Positions 33,661-45,500 of a stretch of 64,000 nt of DNA are shown here, piece by piece (position 1 is the stretch's first letter; each line of letters begins with the position of its first letter). Source of the DNA: Psococerastis gibbosa (taxonomy: Eukaryota; Arthropoda; Insecta; Psocodea; Psocidae); contig OZ020484.1 of assembly GCA_963971405.1 (NCBI GenBank), positions 15,686,001 through 15,750,000 of the forward strand, read 5' to 3'. A program made the translations under genes and the position numbers. The notes beneath the pieces were generated by a model. That model did no database searches, was not told the DNA's origin, and saw only the letters and a program-made list of their open reading frames with translations.

Positions 33661-35216
33661 TGTCTGATTTGCTCTTGATTACTATAATATAATATTACAT
33701 TACCATACATAGCATAATATTACATGTACATACAGTACTTCTGCGAAATTTTCTTCAAGAAGGTAGATGGGTAAATCCATACTTTACTACAAGCGCAAAC
33801 TATTATGTATTCTCTTGACTAAATGATTCAGTTAGGTCGGAAAGTCTTGTGCATGGAAAATGCGAGAATGAAGTAACTAATGATAATGATATCGATCATT
33901 CTCACAGTATAAACTTCTCCCCATTTCGCTCAGTAACACGGTTTCAGCCCACAAGTGAGGCACCTGGAACTCACAATAGTAGAACATTTAAACTTTCGAA
34001 ACTGTTAGTCAAGATTAATGATTACTAACGTACAGTATCTCATGTGAGAAAACTTTCTCTTCCTCGCCAATTACAAAACCTTTGACAAACGAGAAACGGC
34101 GAAGACTAGGTAAAATGAACTTTTCCAAAATCGACACAATCGCTCAAAGTATATATGACGAGGAAAATTGTACAAGCACGAGATTGGCCTTATTTTGAAA
34201 GTTAACTTTTTCACTGGAAATAAGTTTTTGAAATACTTGACAAATTGAGCGACCCTTAATTTTTTCCACCTCTGGTTTTCCTCCAAAACATTTTCTTTCT
34301 AGTACATTAAAGTGCTGGTAGAATATAATTTTTACAATTCTTGTTTGGTTTCACCACTTTTTTCTCAATATTAAATATGGCACAATAATAAAATATAATA
34401 ATTAATGTTTTATCATACCGTGTTAACAATTTCACATTCGTATCACCTTTACAACAATCAATGAGGCGGAAAGAATGAAGTCAATATTTATTGCAACTGT
34501 CTTTCCCATTTTTTTTTTTTTTGAAGACCACAAAAAAGAAAAATAGTAACTAGTGCGGCTGTTCCTTTTAGTCAATTTTAATTTGGGCGAACACCGATGT
34601 TGCCGATGGGCACGAAAAAAATAAGAGAATTATTGATAAAAAATACTGTCTCTTCCAAACTTTCCTGGAAGTTTCATTTTATAGAGTAAATATAGATAAG
34701 GATTTTTAAGGTTTTTAATAAGAAAACAGTAAAACAAGATGTTCCTGGGGGGTTTTCACTTCGGGGATAATTAGAAAAATGGCTAAGTTATGCCTTTGTC
34801 ATTACTATGGGTGGTTTGTCGGAACTACTGGTAGAATCTGAAGCGTCGGTTAATTTTGTTACCCTAATCAGTAATGGACAAAATTATTTGCCAATGAAAT
34901 ATGTTGATTTCTTTTGGATCAAATCAAGGTTGGCACCTACATTCAATGTTACCAACGTGGCCCGTAAAAGTACTAATAATAATAACATTTAAATTTAAAC
35001 ATCAATAAAACTTACATAATTGGACGGAAAGGCACCTAGTGAGTACCTATTTACATTTAACGTTTCTGTTGATCCAAATAATGTTCTTCTTGCGTGTTTC
35101 ACGCTAATGTGAAATAATAAATTTTCACTTTGGCCATAAAAATGACAACAAATATGCAGAAGATCCAAGCACAGACATACACGCAAAAATGATTTCAAAT
35201 CAACCTCAAGGGCTTA
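33661..35216. other. Nothing recognised
   Basis: AT-rich, T runs near 34510. Frames up to 71 codons without motifs. Confidence 0.4.
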
Positions 35217-35420
35217 AGAGGACGTGAAAAAATAGAAAATTTGGCACTCCAAAATCTGGTAGTTTTTGTTTTTCACTAATTTACTACGAAAATATTGAAA
35301 ATGTAGTTAATACCAGGTGTACAATATTTCCTACATTGAGTTAATTACGAATTTTATAATTTTTTCGTAAAACTGAACCTCCTTTTCCATGAATGAGACA
35401 ATATAAAAATTTTCACTTCT
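35217..35420. mobile_element. Half copy of the AGAGGAT MITE
   Basis: AGAGGACGTGAAAAAATAGA then AAATTTGGCACTCCAAAATCTG, preceded by TA, matches the left end of 60162-60531. No right end was found downstream; the 3' limit is approximate. Confidence 0.55.
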
Positions 35421-36478
35421 CGTCACTATCTGCAATAATCTGTTATGTAATTTATAATCACAGCCAATAACAACGATATACAGTACATAGTATTGTATAT
35501 ATTCAGCAATCAAATTATTTAACAAGGTCGATAGTAAGTTGTGATGTATTCCTAATTTTAACAAGGACAATTATTATCAGTAGGCTAATTGTTATTCGAA
35601 ACTAATTTACAACTTTGAACAAAAAAGTCATAAAAAATAAAAGAAAAATGTGAAACACTCTTATGTTTGGAGAATGTCCCATCACGTAGAGTAAGTACAG
35701 TGAGTAGAGCTGATCGGAAATATTTTCAGTATCTGAAAGAAGCCCACAATCAAGCGAATTTCCCATGAGAAAAATTCATCATAATTATTGGAATTCGCGA
35801 AGAACTGTTATAACTCATAAAAGAAGTTAAATACGACATTTCCTTCATCAGAAGTTGCGTTTTTGTGTAGCAGTACTTATAAGTTTGATTACTACATAAT
35901 CGCACGTACAATAATGTACAGGGCTTCAAGAGAACAACTTGTAATATTAGCCTGCATATATTTTTTTTGTTGTATACGTAAAAGTGACTATGGAAATTGG
36001 AACCCCACACTGGTATTCCTTTTATATGAGACAAAATTTGCACAGGTATTGTAAGTAACTTTTTATACGCTGTCTGAATTTACAAATAAAATTCCACCAC
36101 AATCACAAAATGAAGTGCTGTTTCTTTTGCAAAAGAACCGAAATATATACTTTATATATCAACCTTTCAGTCCAATCTCAATCACGTACCCCCAAGTAGA
36201 AGTCACGGCGCATTCAGCGAGTTAAATGAAATCACATATCTGAATTTAGAAAATGGAATGGAGGAAAATATGGTAAAATCAAACCGTGATTGAAGCCGTA
36301 AAATTAGCATAGTATTTTAGACCCATGTTAAGAGTGGTTGAGGGAAAATGTAATTCAGTGCGCATATCAAATCTTTTCACATCTCACATTGAAGTATACA
36401 ATTTAAAAGCTGAGTTGAAAAATTTAAATTTCGCAAATATATATTGTGCCAAGTTTAAACTAAATTTTATAAAGGTTC
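35421..36478. other. Nothing recognised
   Basis: AT-rich. The opposing frames at 35750-36054 overlap and lack motifs. Confidence 0.4.
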
Positions 36479-36486
36479 CTCTATAC

Positions 36487-37145
36487 CAGTGGTTCCCAAA
36501 CTTTTAAGGCCGTGGCCCACTTTTAAAGAAGCCAATTATCCGTGCCCCCCCCCCTCCCTCTACCCAGTTTACATGGAAAAATAAATCATGCTACTTTTTT
36601 AATGCAACATACAGTATACATTACATTGTAGTATTATATGGTATATATATAACACTGATGACATTAAATTAACTTTGGTTGAAGAGGTAACCTCCTCGTT
36701 ATAACCGAAATTAGAGAATATGGAAATATGTGGTCCAGCGGTTAAGACGACGTCCCGGTTAGGCGTAGATCGTGGGTTCAAATCCCGCCAAGCCCAGTTT
36801 TTTCCATATCCTCTAATTTCGGATACAGTATACAGTATATACTGTATGTGGCTGCTTTTCACTGACAAATTTTTGCTGTTGGAAAGAATATTTTGCGAAA
36901 CAACCACTCTCAGCTCCTCGTCGAGGTCTTTTAGTGTGTTTCGTCTCTTCGATTTCAACCAAAGAAGAGTCGAGAAAGACCGTTCACATATAGGTATGAC
37001 GTCGAAAATGGAATCAATATTTTCCCAGTGTTAGAATGCCATAGGCCACAAATGCCCTACCTTTCCCAAAATTAATAAATATGTCCTCCCGAGATTCTAT
37101 GGCCTCCCTGACGGGTTGCTGTGGCCCACAGTTTAGGAACCATTG
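36487..37145. mobile_element. Non-autonomous hAT element with 8-bp TSD
   Basis: The left end CAGTGGTTCCCAAAC and right end GTTTAGGAACCATTG are inverted, and CTCTATAC flanks both (36479-36486 and 37146-37153). The subterminal GTGGCCCAC word is mirrored. No intact transposase: frames inside are short and partly belong to the nested tRNA cassette (36620-36822). Termini of this type are usual for hAT elements. Confidence 0.9.
36620..36822 (-). mobile_element. tRNA-cassette element, copy 2 (inverted cassette)
   Basis: Nested in the hAT element. Read on the minus strand: inverted repeat CCGAAATTAGAGGATATGG, the tRNA-like cassette in antisense, the second inverted repeat, then the shared body GTTATAACGAGGAGGTTACC. 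On the plus strand the cassette reads TGGTCCAGCGGTTAAGACGA ... GTGGGTTCAAATCCCGCC with a pairable T arm. ATACAGTATAC occurs on both sides (36609-36619 and 36823-36833), consistent with an 11-bp target duplication, though the word is of low complexity. Confidence 0.8.
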
Positions 37146-37179
37146 CTCTATACGTACTATGGATTGTGAAAAAGGTGTA

Positions 37180-38046
37180 GCGCAGTAGCGCATATATGGG
37201 GGGGGGGGGGGGGGTGGGGGTCCCAGAAGGCAACGTTGTCGCGGTCCTCTGCTAGTGGCAAGAAGTTGATAGCTAGAGGTGATCAATGTACATATACGCC
37301 GCTGGTACACACTGTGCAGTTGGCATGGTGGTGCGAGTCTCTTCACACCATGCGATCGGAGACCTGTCGTAACTCAACATAGGTATTATTGTACCAACAG
37401 ATGTGCCTGTAGAGGTTATTCGGATACATTCAATCAATTGCTTGCATGAGATTAATATTAATCATTAAAAAAAAAAAAAAAAAAATAGTGTAGGCTATAT
37501 TCAAGTAACAAAATTAATGCAGCCTTTAAATAAATTGGTTTCAACTAGGTACAGTAGATTTATGCTATTTTTAGTCACGAGTTTGGGCCTGAAATGGGCT
37601 CCACTGAACTGAGCCCAGGGGCGCAGTAGCGCATATATGGGGCGCGGGGGTCCCAGAAAGCAACGTTGTCGCGGTCCTCTGCTAGTGGCAAGAAGTTGAT
37701 AGCTAGAGGTGATCAATGTACATATACGCCGCTGGTACGCACTGTGTAGTTGGCATGGTGGTGCGAGTCTCTTCACACCATGCGATCGGAGACCTGTCGT
37801 AACTCAACATAGGTATTATTGTACCAACAGATGTGCCTGTAGAGGTTATTCGGATACATTCAATCAATTGCTTGCATGGGATTAATATTAATCTTTTAAA
37901 AAAAAAAGTTAGTGTAGGCTATATTCAAGTAACAAAATTAATGCGGCCTTGAAATAAATTGTTTTCAACTAGGTACAGTAGATTTATGTTATTTTTAGTC
38001 ACGAGTTTGGGCCTGAAATGGGCTCCACTGAACTGAGCCCAGGGGC
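37180..38046. repeat. 441-bp tandem duplication containing family D
   Basis: GCGCAGTAGCGCATATATGG begins at 37180 and again at 37621. Unit 1 runs to 37620 and unit 2 to about 38046, nearly identical including GAGCCCAGGGG at the end of each. They differ mainly in a G tract (37198-37214 in unit 1 only), an A tract length and single bases. Each unit carries a family D block (GTGCGAGTCT ... CGGAGACCTGTC ... CGGATACATTCAA). Confidence 0.9.
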
Positions 38047-38302
38047 GCGAGAGGTCTCCAGGTGGGGCGCGGAGTGATGACACTTTGTATTCATTAATTT
38101 ATTTTTGATGCAATAGCCACAATAAACTATATAAATAAAAATATTTGAAAAATTAACAAAACAAATGTTTAGTGATTTTAAATTTTTGGGCTTTTGGCGC
38201 AAAAAAAGTACTGGCGTTATTTGTCATGTATGTTGAGGTGGGCCGTGAAAAATATTTTCAAACCGCTGGTGGGGCGCGGCTCAAAAAAGTTGGGAACCGC
38301 TG
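38047..38302. mobile_element. hAT right-end remnant
   Basis: Ends GTTGGGAACCGCTG with a subterminal CTGGTGGGGCGCGGCTC block, typical of hAT right ends and close to the mirror of the 36487 left end. AGGTGGGGCGCGGAG near 38059 may be the internal start. The expected left CAGTGGTT end and 8-bp duplication (TGATAGAG) were not found. Confidence 0.6.
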
Positions 38303-39243
38303 TGATAGAGAACTAGACTAGAGGTTAGACACTCAACATAACAGGAAATGTTTTTTTCTCAAGAATTCATTCAACCCTTATTGGTACCTAGCCTTAACCG
38401 GTAAGGCGGGGGGGGGGGGGACACGACTGCCGGGTGTGTTGCTGACCAAAACATCCAAAATATAGCAGTGATCAAAAGAGAGGATCATCTACTAGTCCTA
38501 TGCCTAGAACCTCATTCGTTTGCCGTTTTCAGCTCTTATTATTTCCACTGCACTAGTAACATAAACACCCCCATTATGACGTCAACTTCAGTGGTTTCGT
38601 CAGCTTTACTAGCTTTACTTCAACTTCCAGTATAGTCACTGTCCTGCTGATATTCCGTAACTCTCTTAGCAGCAGGAAACAGTAAAGATGCTATCGCTGC
38701 CTCAAGTGTCACAACAGTCTTCCACTGGAAGCGATTCCTTGGAGTGGCGACAATTTTCTACTAATAACATCGTCGGCTATTAGCTAATGGGATAGTCCGG
38801 TGCAAGCGAGTACCCCAGTGACCTCGCTGTCGCTCTCAGCTGAGTGCAACTGCGGCTTGACAACAACAGCGCAAAATGGGAACTTGGCCACAAAGAACGT
38901 TGGGTCTTTACTGTATCCTGTTGTACTTACGTACTGTATATTGAAATATGTTTTTATTTATTTTATAAATTTAGCCTCTATTTAAAAGTAAAAGCTCTGC
39001 ACCACCACTATATGTTTTATATTGTAAGTGATGTCATTTTTGGACTTTGTTGGCAACACATTATAAGCTTACTTATTTATTATTATATTTTATTTTATAT
39101 TTTATTATTATAACCGGAACTGGTGGAATTATTGGCAAGCGTTAATGCCCATTCACATGAAGTGATTTTTCGAGCGATAAAAACATAGCTTTGCTGTTTT
39201 ATTTATTTTAATAGGGAGCCGTGTCTTTTTAGGAGAATTTTCT
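38303..39243. other. No gene recognised; G tract
   Basis: A run of 13 G at 38408-38420. Frames at 38800-39113 overlap and lack motifs. Confidence 0.4.
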
Positions 39244-39400
39244 AATACTCCAGTAAATCCTAATTACCTGGATGCTATACCCTGAATCATTTATATAACG
39301 AGTCATGGCAGTGGTGAAAGGGGGCAAGTAAAAGTTTGGTTCACAAATTCTCTGGAAAAAAAAGTCGCTCGTTGCCTGTTGGCAGTTCCCCGTTGTAATA
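39244..39400 (+). repeat. Dispersed repeat family H, copy 2
   Basis: TTACCTGGATGCTATACCCT, GAATCA and GTGGTGAAAGGGGGCAAGTA align with 3172-3345 in the same order. Confidence 0.55.
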
Positions 39401-40120
39401 ATGCTGTATAACTAATATCATTTAAATAATTTCCCCATACATAATTTATTTATTTATTTTATTTACGTAATATAATATGTAATTGTATAACTAATTTGGA
39501 TCTCCAGCTCTAATTGTCCGGAATGTTTTACTTTACTTTTTTGCTTTCCTATTTATATACATTACTACTGTTATTGTAGATCAGTCTAAATTTAATAACT
39601 TTGACTTCTAACTTACAGGTAACATAGGAACTCTGCCTTAAAGTTATTACGACTGGACTTGGCCCATTAACTTTCGATTTAGGTAATTATTTACAAATTA
39701 TTCATTATTATACTTATTAAAAAATGTGACACCAACGTTTAATTTATGGAAATAGTCTAGGCGCGTGTTTCTGCACAAAACGTAGGTAAATATATTCGAA
39801 AATCTGAGTTACTTACTCGTAAAACAAAACTTGTGGAATGGAGTTGAAAGAAGTGGAGGTGATGTAAGTAATGCACCTGCCACTTTTCTTCCTGCCAACC
39901 ACAAATCATTTTCACCTTTACTCAATTTAAATAAAAGGAAAACGAACGTCTGAGAACGCATGATCTTTTAACATCTGAACTTTTTATACAGGGCGTTTCA
40001 GGCGAACCACGGCAAACTTCTGGGGCGGGTTCCCCGTTCAATTTGTAGGTGTGAAAAAGGTACAGTAGAAAAACGTTTTTCAGGCTGCTTTGAAACCCTA
40101 TACTAATTTTGAGTTGACTC
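39401..40120. other. Nothing recognised
   Basis: AT-rich with short TTTA repeats near 39440. Confidence 0.4.
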
Positions 40121-40433
40121 CAGGGGTTCCCAAACTGTGGTCCACAGACATATAGTATCAGGTGGTCCACGGAGAAAAGTTAGAAATAAGAAAATAAAAC
40201 AGCTGAGTTATTTGAAATTAGAAGTAAAATACAGTAAGTCTTGGCACTGAACTATAAAATCTAACCAATATCAGTTCCCAACATTTAATCCAATAAAAAA
40301 GGCTAATTGTAGGCCCAAGCTACTTGATCTTGGTCCTAGAATTTGACGATTTTCCCGTCACAGCCATGGTGGTCCACGGAAAATCATAAAATAAGCTAGT
40401 GGTCCACGGGGCACAGACAAAAAGTGTTTGATA
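40121..40433. mobile_element. hAT element, right end lost
   Basis: Starts CAGGGGTTCCCAAACTGTGG and has repeated GTGGTCCACGG words near both ends, usual for hAT subterminal regions. The right terminus is replaced by the MITE half copy that follows, so no target duplication can be checked. Confidence 0.65.
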
Positions 40434-40592
40434 GTTTTTCCTTCAATTATAAAACAAGACAACCATTCTCTTGTATTCCAATAATTTATTAATTTGAATT
40501 CCCCGCGCATATTTTAACACCGTCACGTGATACCTTACTACTGCTGTATTAAAAAATAAACCCCAGTAATATATTAATCCCAAATCGCCATA
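40434..40592. mobile_element. Right half of the 1275-1621 MITE
   Basis: CCTTCAATTATAAAACAAGA, TCTTGTATTCCAATAATTTA and the end AATCCCAAATCG align base for base, with few changes, to 1475-1621. Confidence 0.8.
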
Positions 40593-40639
40593 ATAAGGCT
40601 GCTGGACAACGAGACACGATAATAACTTTATGGGATATA

Positions 40640-40664
40640 GTAAGTAAGTAAGTAAGTAAGTAAC
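40640..40664. repeat. (GTAA)n microsatellite
   Basis: Six GTAA units. The same unit forms the tail of the LINE at 54592-54907, so this may be the tail of a lost LINE copy. Confidence 0.7.
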
Positions 40665-42439
40665 ACCAAATTATTAGGAAATTACAAGACAGGAAAATAT
40701 TCCACTGGAAGCGATTCCTTGGAGCGACTGACGTCTGGTCGAAACGTACAATAGCTTCGGGTGGATACAACCATCATTCTGGCAATTGAAATTCCGAAAG
40801 CAATTTCTGTACTGGCTGGTCAGTTACGATGTATTGTACCCCATAAGTTAAATATTTCTCCAGATTTCAATAGTCAGAAAGCTGGTAGCTATACGGAATA
40901 TAATAACCGGAAAGCTGATCCAGAATAAAACAAGTTTCAACTAAAGTTTTAAGCCTCCGCAGTTTCCCCCGTGAAACATCTAAAATGTTTAATAGTAACA
41001 ACTTCAGCATATTGTTCATGTAAGAAAAAATTCAATTTGTAGGTAGAAAACCTATCATAAAAAATATCAGGCTTATGTACAATTTTGTTTTTTTTTAAAC
41101 TATAAACTTCTAAAAAATTAAAGATGTTACGGAAGTGACTAGGCTATATTGAAAAAATTTCCAATTTCCCTCCAAAAAATGGCCAAGGTTTAGGAATAAG
41201 TAATGAAATTTGCAAGTCAAATGGGGAAAGAATAAATTCCCTAGATTGTATAATGAAATGTTCGACGTTTTATTAAAGCTGAGGAAAGCGCTAGAATAAG
41301 GTCTTGTTAAAGCAGCACTTTGTATTGATAGCAAGTACTTATAAATATTAACTGATTTTAATGCAAACAATGAAAAGTTGTGAAATACTTCATCATAACT
41401 TTAAACTTTCAGCGTTGGCTATATCGTAACTTTTCTTTGTAACGCAGCTCTGTGAATCTTTATAACTATTGCCATTGTAACTAGCATAGTTTAGGTACCA
41501 TAGAATCTAGAGGAACATTCATTTTGATTGAACAGTTCGAATAACAATAATGATGAAATGAAATTATGAGATATTACGCTATTATAACCACATACAGTAC
41601 AATACAGTGTTACAGTAGAGATACAGCATGTGCTCTGCACTGTCAAAACTACAAATAAATATATACATAAAGAAAAACCTACATATACAATACCCAACCT
41701 TAACCTAACCTAGTTTAGGGTTGGTTTGAATTCGAAATTAAACGGATGTACACGTTTTGAGTTTTTGGTGTGTTTATTGTTTGGTTGTTTTACGAAATGT
41801 ATGTTGCTTTATCAACCAGGTTTTGGCTATTTAATATGCAATATTTTTGAAAACAAAGAGAGGAAAATTCATACCTTAAACCTTAGGATAAGTTGTATTG
41901 TTCGCCCTGCGTTTACCGCACAGGCATGTTGTAGCATAAAGAGTGTTTTCTTTTCACATAAGGTATATATATATATATATATATATATGCAGCATATACA
42001 AAGAACCGGCACGAGTAAACCCGACCATGCTTTCCTACTTATCAATTAGGATGGGCACCGAAATAGTTCCTTGGTAAATAATTGTGCCAGGGTTAAATTT
42101 CGGTTTAAATTTAAATATCGAGTTTCCCTATGCCAAAACACTGAATTAATCGTTGGAACGATTGCATAGACAAGAATGAGCAGACTAAAATAATACGATA
42201 CAAAACAGTAATAGTGGCAGGATATGCTACACTATGTATTGGGACATATATTATCTTATAATTTCTTCCCAAAATAATTTTCTGTTCAAAACCAATTGTT
42301 TGTTTGGGAGAGCAACCTGATCTGTTTTGCTACTCTATTTAACAGCTAAAACGTACCTGAAGTAAGAAAGCATCGATAAATAGGTTCCGCAAAAGAAATA
42401 TTTTTAGGGTAAAACTCCCCAAAATTGAGTTAGCCCAAA
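40665..42439. other. No gene recognised; (TA)n
   Basis: A TA run at about 41964-41988. The 107-codon plus frame at 41726-42049 reads through that run and has no motif. Confidence 0.4.
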
Positions 42440-42570
42440 ATTAAATTAAAAATTTTCCGAGGTATAATTTGCCAAATTTCATCCAAATCCAATGAGTAGT
42501 TTGTCTACAAATCGACGAACAGACAGACATTTCGTAAAAACAATTTTTTTGGTTTCCTGGTACCTCAAAA
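42440..42570 (+). repeat. Dispersed repeat family E, copy 2
   Basis: GAGTAGTTTGTCTACAAATC, GACGAACAGACAGACATTTC and TTTCCTGGTACCTCAAAAGG follow the order of 28325-28470. Confidence 0.65.
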
Positions 42571-45500
42571 GGTGTAAATGCACTGAAATCCCGAAATCCA
42601 AAATTTCGACCTTACCAAAGCTTTCCTTATACTACTTATAAATAGGGAAGAAAAAAAATTAAATCACTTACACTATACTATCGTTAGAACAATTGGAAAT
42701 GCTGGAACCCGTGAGATTGGATTAAATTGTAGTAGTCTTTTGGGCTTTACTAATCGTAAATTATACCCGAGTTTACGCGATACCCTTCTTCACCCTCCTG
42801 CGTAAGGGCAGCCGCGTTCCCAATGGCGGAAACAAGATATCTAAGATTTTGAAACCAAGGCAGCACATTTCGCCCTTTAATTCTTCGTAATTTAATTCTT
42901 CTCTTTATTATAATCGATAGTCAATATGCCTGCTACTTTATCACCTTAATGACGATAAAAAAGTCCAAGATTCTAGGATGAAAACTAGGGATTCAAGAAC
43001 CTCCTACAAGCAAAATTGGCCTCTAGTGTAGACTGTAGAGAAATAACAAACAACTGGCGACCGCAAAGTTAAGAAAACTTTGAAGGCAATTAAGCTTCTC
43101 CCGTTATCAAATACTGTAATTACATTGAGGCGAATAAAATTTTTTTAATGTAAAAAAAACAAGAAAAGGGGCAAAGAAGTTTTCTTCCATTTCCACGTGT
43201 CATTTGATTTTACGTGTTTTGTTAACATTTCGAATAGAGGCTGCATGACACTTATTTATAACGACTCTTTCAGTTTGGCAGCTAGACACCCATGACAATA
43301 TTAGCGCATAGTAATTAACTATAGCAAATAGCCTTCACAAAGTTTACTTTTCAGCAAAATCAACGTTACTCCAATTTATGTTGGTTGAATTTTGCTTGGT
43401 TTTCATTTTAAATCCGAAACTTGTTCAATTATTTATACGATGGTTTCACTTTATAATGGTGCAGTTTGGCATAAATTTATCAAATCAATTTCAACCGCAG
43501 CTTTGATGAAAATACAATAATATGATACAACGTTGGTTTGAATATGAACCATAATGCACAGTAAAAAAAGTCCAACTTGGATAAGATTAAGATAAGATTC
43601 AGGGGTGGAGAATTTTTTAATCTTCGACTTATTTTGTTTATATGCAAAGGGGCAGAAAAGGTATAAAAATAAGGCACGATGTATGCTATTATAAGGCAGA
43701 GATTTCAAAGTATTTTGCAACAAAAGGAAAATAATTCCTCCTCCCACAGCCACAACGATACGAAAATGGTCAGATGAAAAATGCATAAAATGAAAGCTTT
43801 CTCAAGATGTAGACTAGATGTAGATTTAATACTGTTCTACATTAAGTCCCACGCCTAAATATTAATAAATAACCACTCTATAATATCGGTTTGATGAATT
43901 ATCCTGTGCATGATTTTTTGGAAAAAATAATATTTCATATATTATATAAATTATATATACATACATATCGTATATCTGTGTATATTTTTCTATCCTAATA
44001 TAAATATATAAGAAAAAGCCAATTTACTGCTAAAGCATTTATTTGTAATTAATGTGTTGATAATTACATTGCATTTAATCGTTTTCATACCCGTGTGGCT
44101 ACGGAAGAAGGAATTAATTCCGTCATACCTACACGGCTATTCTTTGTTAAAAAAATATTTTTGGACATCCCAGCCTTAAGAGTGTGTTCGTGTATGAGGA
44201 AGATTTCATAATTAACGTAATTTCCATCCTTGCCATTGAACTGGGCTGGGCTAAATTTCATAGAAATGTAGGTAACTCATAAGCTTACTACTGCTAATTT
44301 AAATGAACTTTACTTTCAGCTAAGTTCCAAGTTCAATTTAAAATCAATTTGGTACAATGCCCTTATGCATTGTATAATATACCACCAGAAGTTAAAACAA
44401 AAGCAAAATGTATAGAAAGATTAAATGTCACCCAATCTATTCATACTAGTTATAATTTGCACCGTAACGAAATTTCCAACTCAAAAGGCAGTAAATTAAT
44501 GTGCCTTTATTTGCAATTCTATGTAAACACACAAAACGCCGATTACAAAATCTGCGGTAGTCAAAATGAGTAATATCAGCTTTGTTAGAAAAATTAAAAT
44601 CATTTTCCATCCTTTGTATCAAGTGAAACTTCCGGCTTCATTTGACGTTCGAAAATTGAAAGTCATTCGACGAAGCCATAGAGCGATCAACTTAATGGAA
44701 AAAGACTCACAGGGTTGCCTAGAGCGCAATTTCCTGCCGGGAACACTAACGGAAAGGGAGGTGGAGAGGCGTTGAATTTCCAACAGAATTCGAGTTCTGC
44801 CACACACCTGGGAGAAGTGCGTGCAACAGATCCTTTAGGCGGCAGCATAGTGATGGGGATGAGCCCACGCCGAGCCGCGTCAAACCTTTGGCAGAGGATA
44901 ACAAACTAATTGTTCCCCTGGCAGCGTTCATTACTGCATCAACTATCCAAATGACTTCCTCTACAATGCTCGCTTTGTAAATCAATTTGTAATGATTTGA
45001 CGTAAATGAAGTGTCCTGCAGTTTCATTAGTTTGGAAACGGTTCTCAAAAGTCATGCTAAAATAATTAATATTCATTAATGTTTTGATACTTTTATTTAA
45101 ATTGAATGGGTTTTGTCGTCAATTTACTCTGTTTATTAGTGTACCTATCTGTAATTTTTCGAATGAATAAACTATGAAGAGTTCAATGATGAAAGCTCTC
45201 AATGCTTGAATTCTTGATTATTCATCATTCATTTTTTATAGCAAAAAAAGAATATGAAATCGTATATCTTATCAATCTAAAAATTCCCAAAAAATATTTG
45301 TCCCTTGCAGAAAGAAAAGGAAATGCACAATGGTTCCGACCGAAATTAAGTGAACGAAAGAAAGCACATCTATACCTTTGTTTGATAAAGTCTAAGGGTA
45401 CTTCAAACAGGATTTGTGATAAAAAGAGCCAAAAGGTTTCATCCACCAGTTTGTTTTGAAATCTTGTTTGCTGCCTTAAGCAGTGTCGTATCTCCTGCTA

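Noticed and set aside
36731..36797. A functional tRNA gene in the cassette
   Set aside because: The T arm pairs but no 7-bp acceptor stem with discriminator can be formed, and the sequence is repeated in four elements with inverted repeats, so it is a tRNA-derived repeat.
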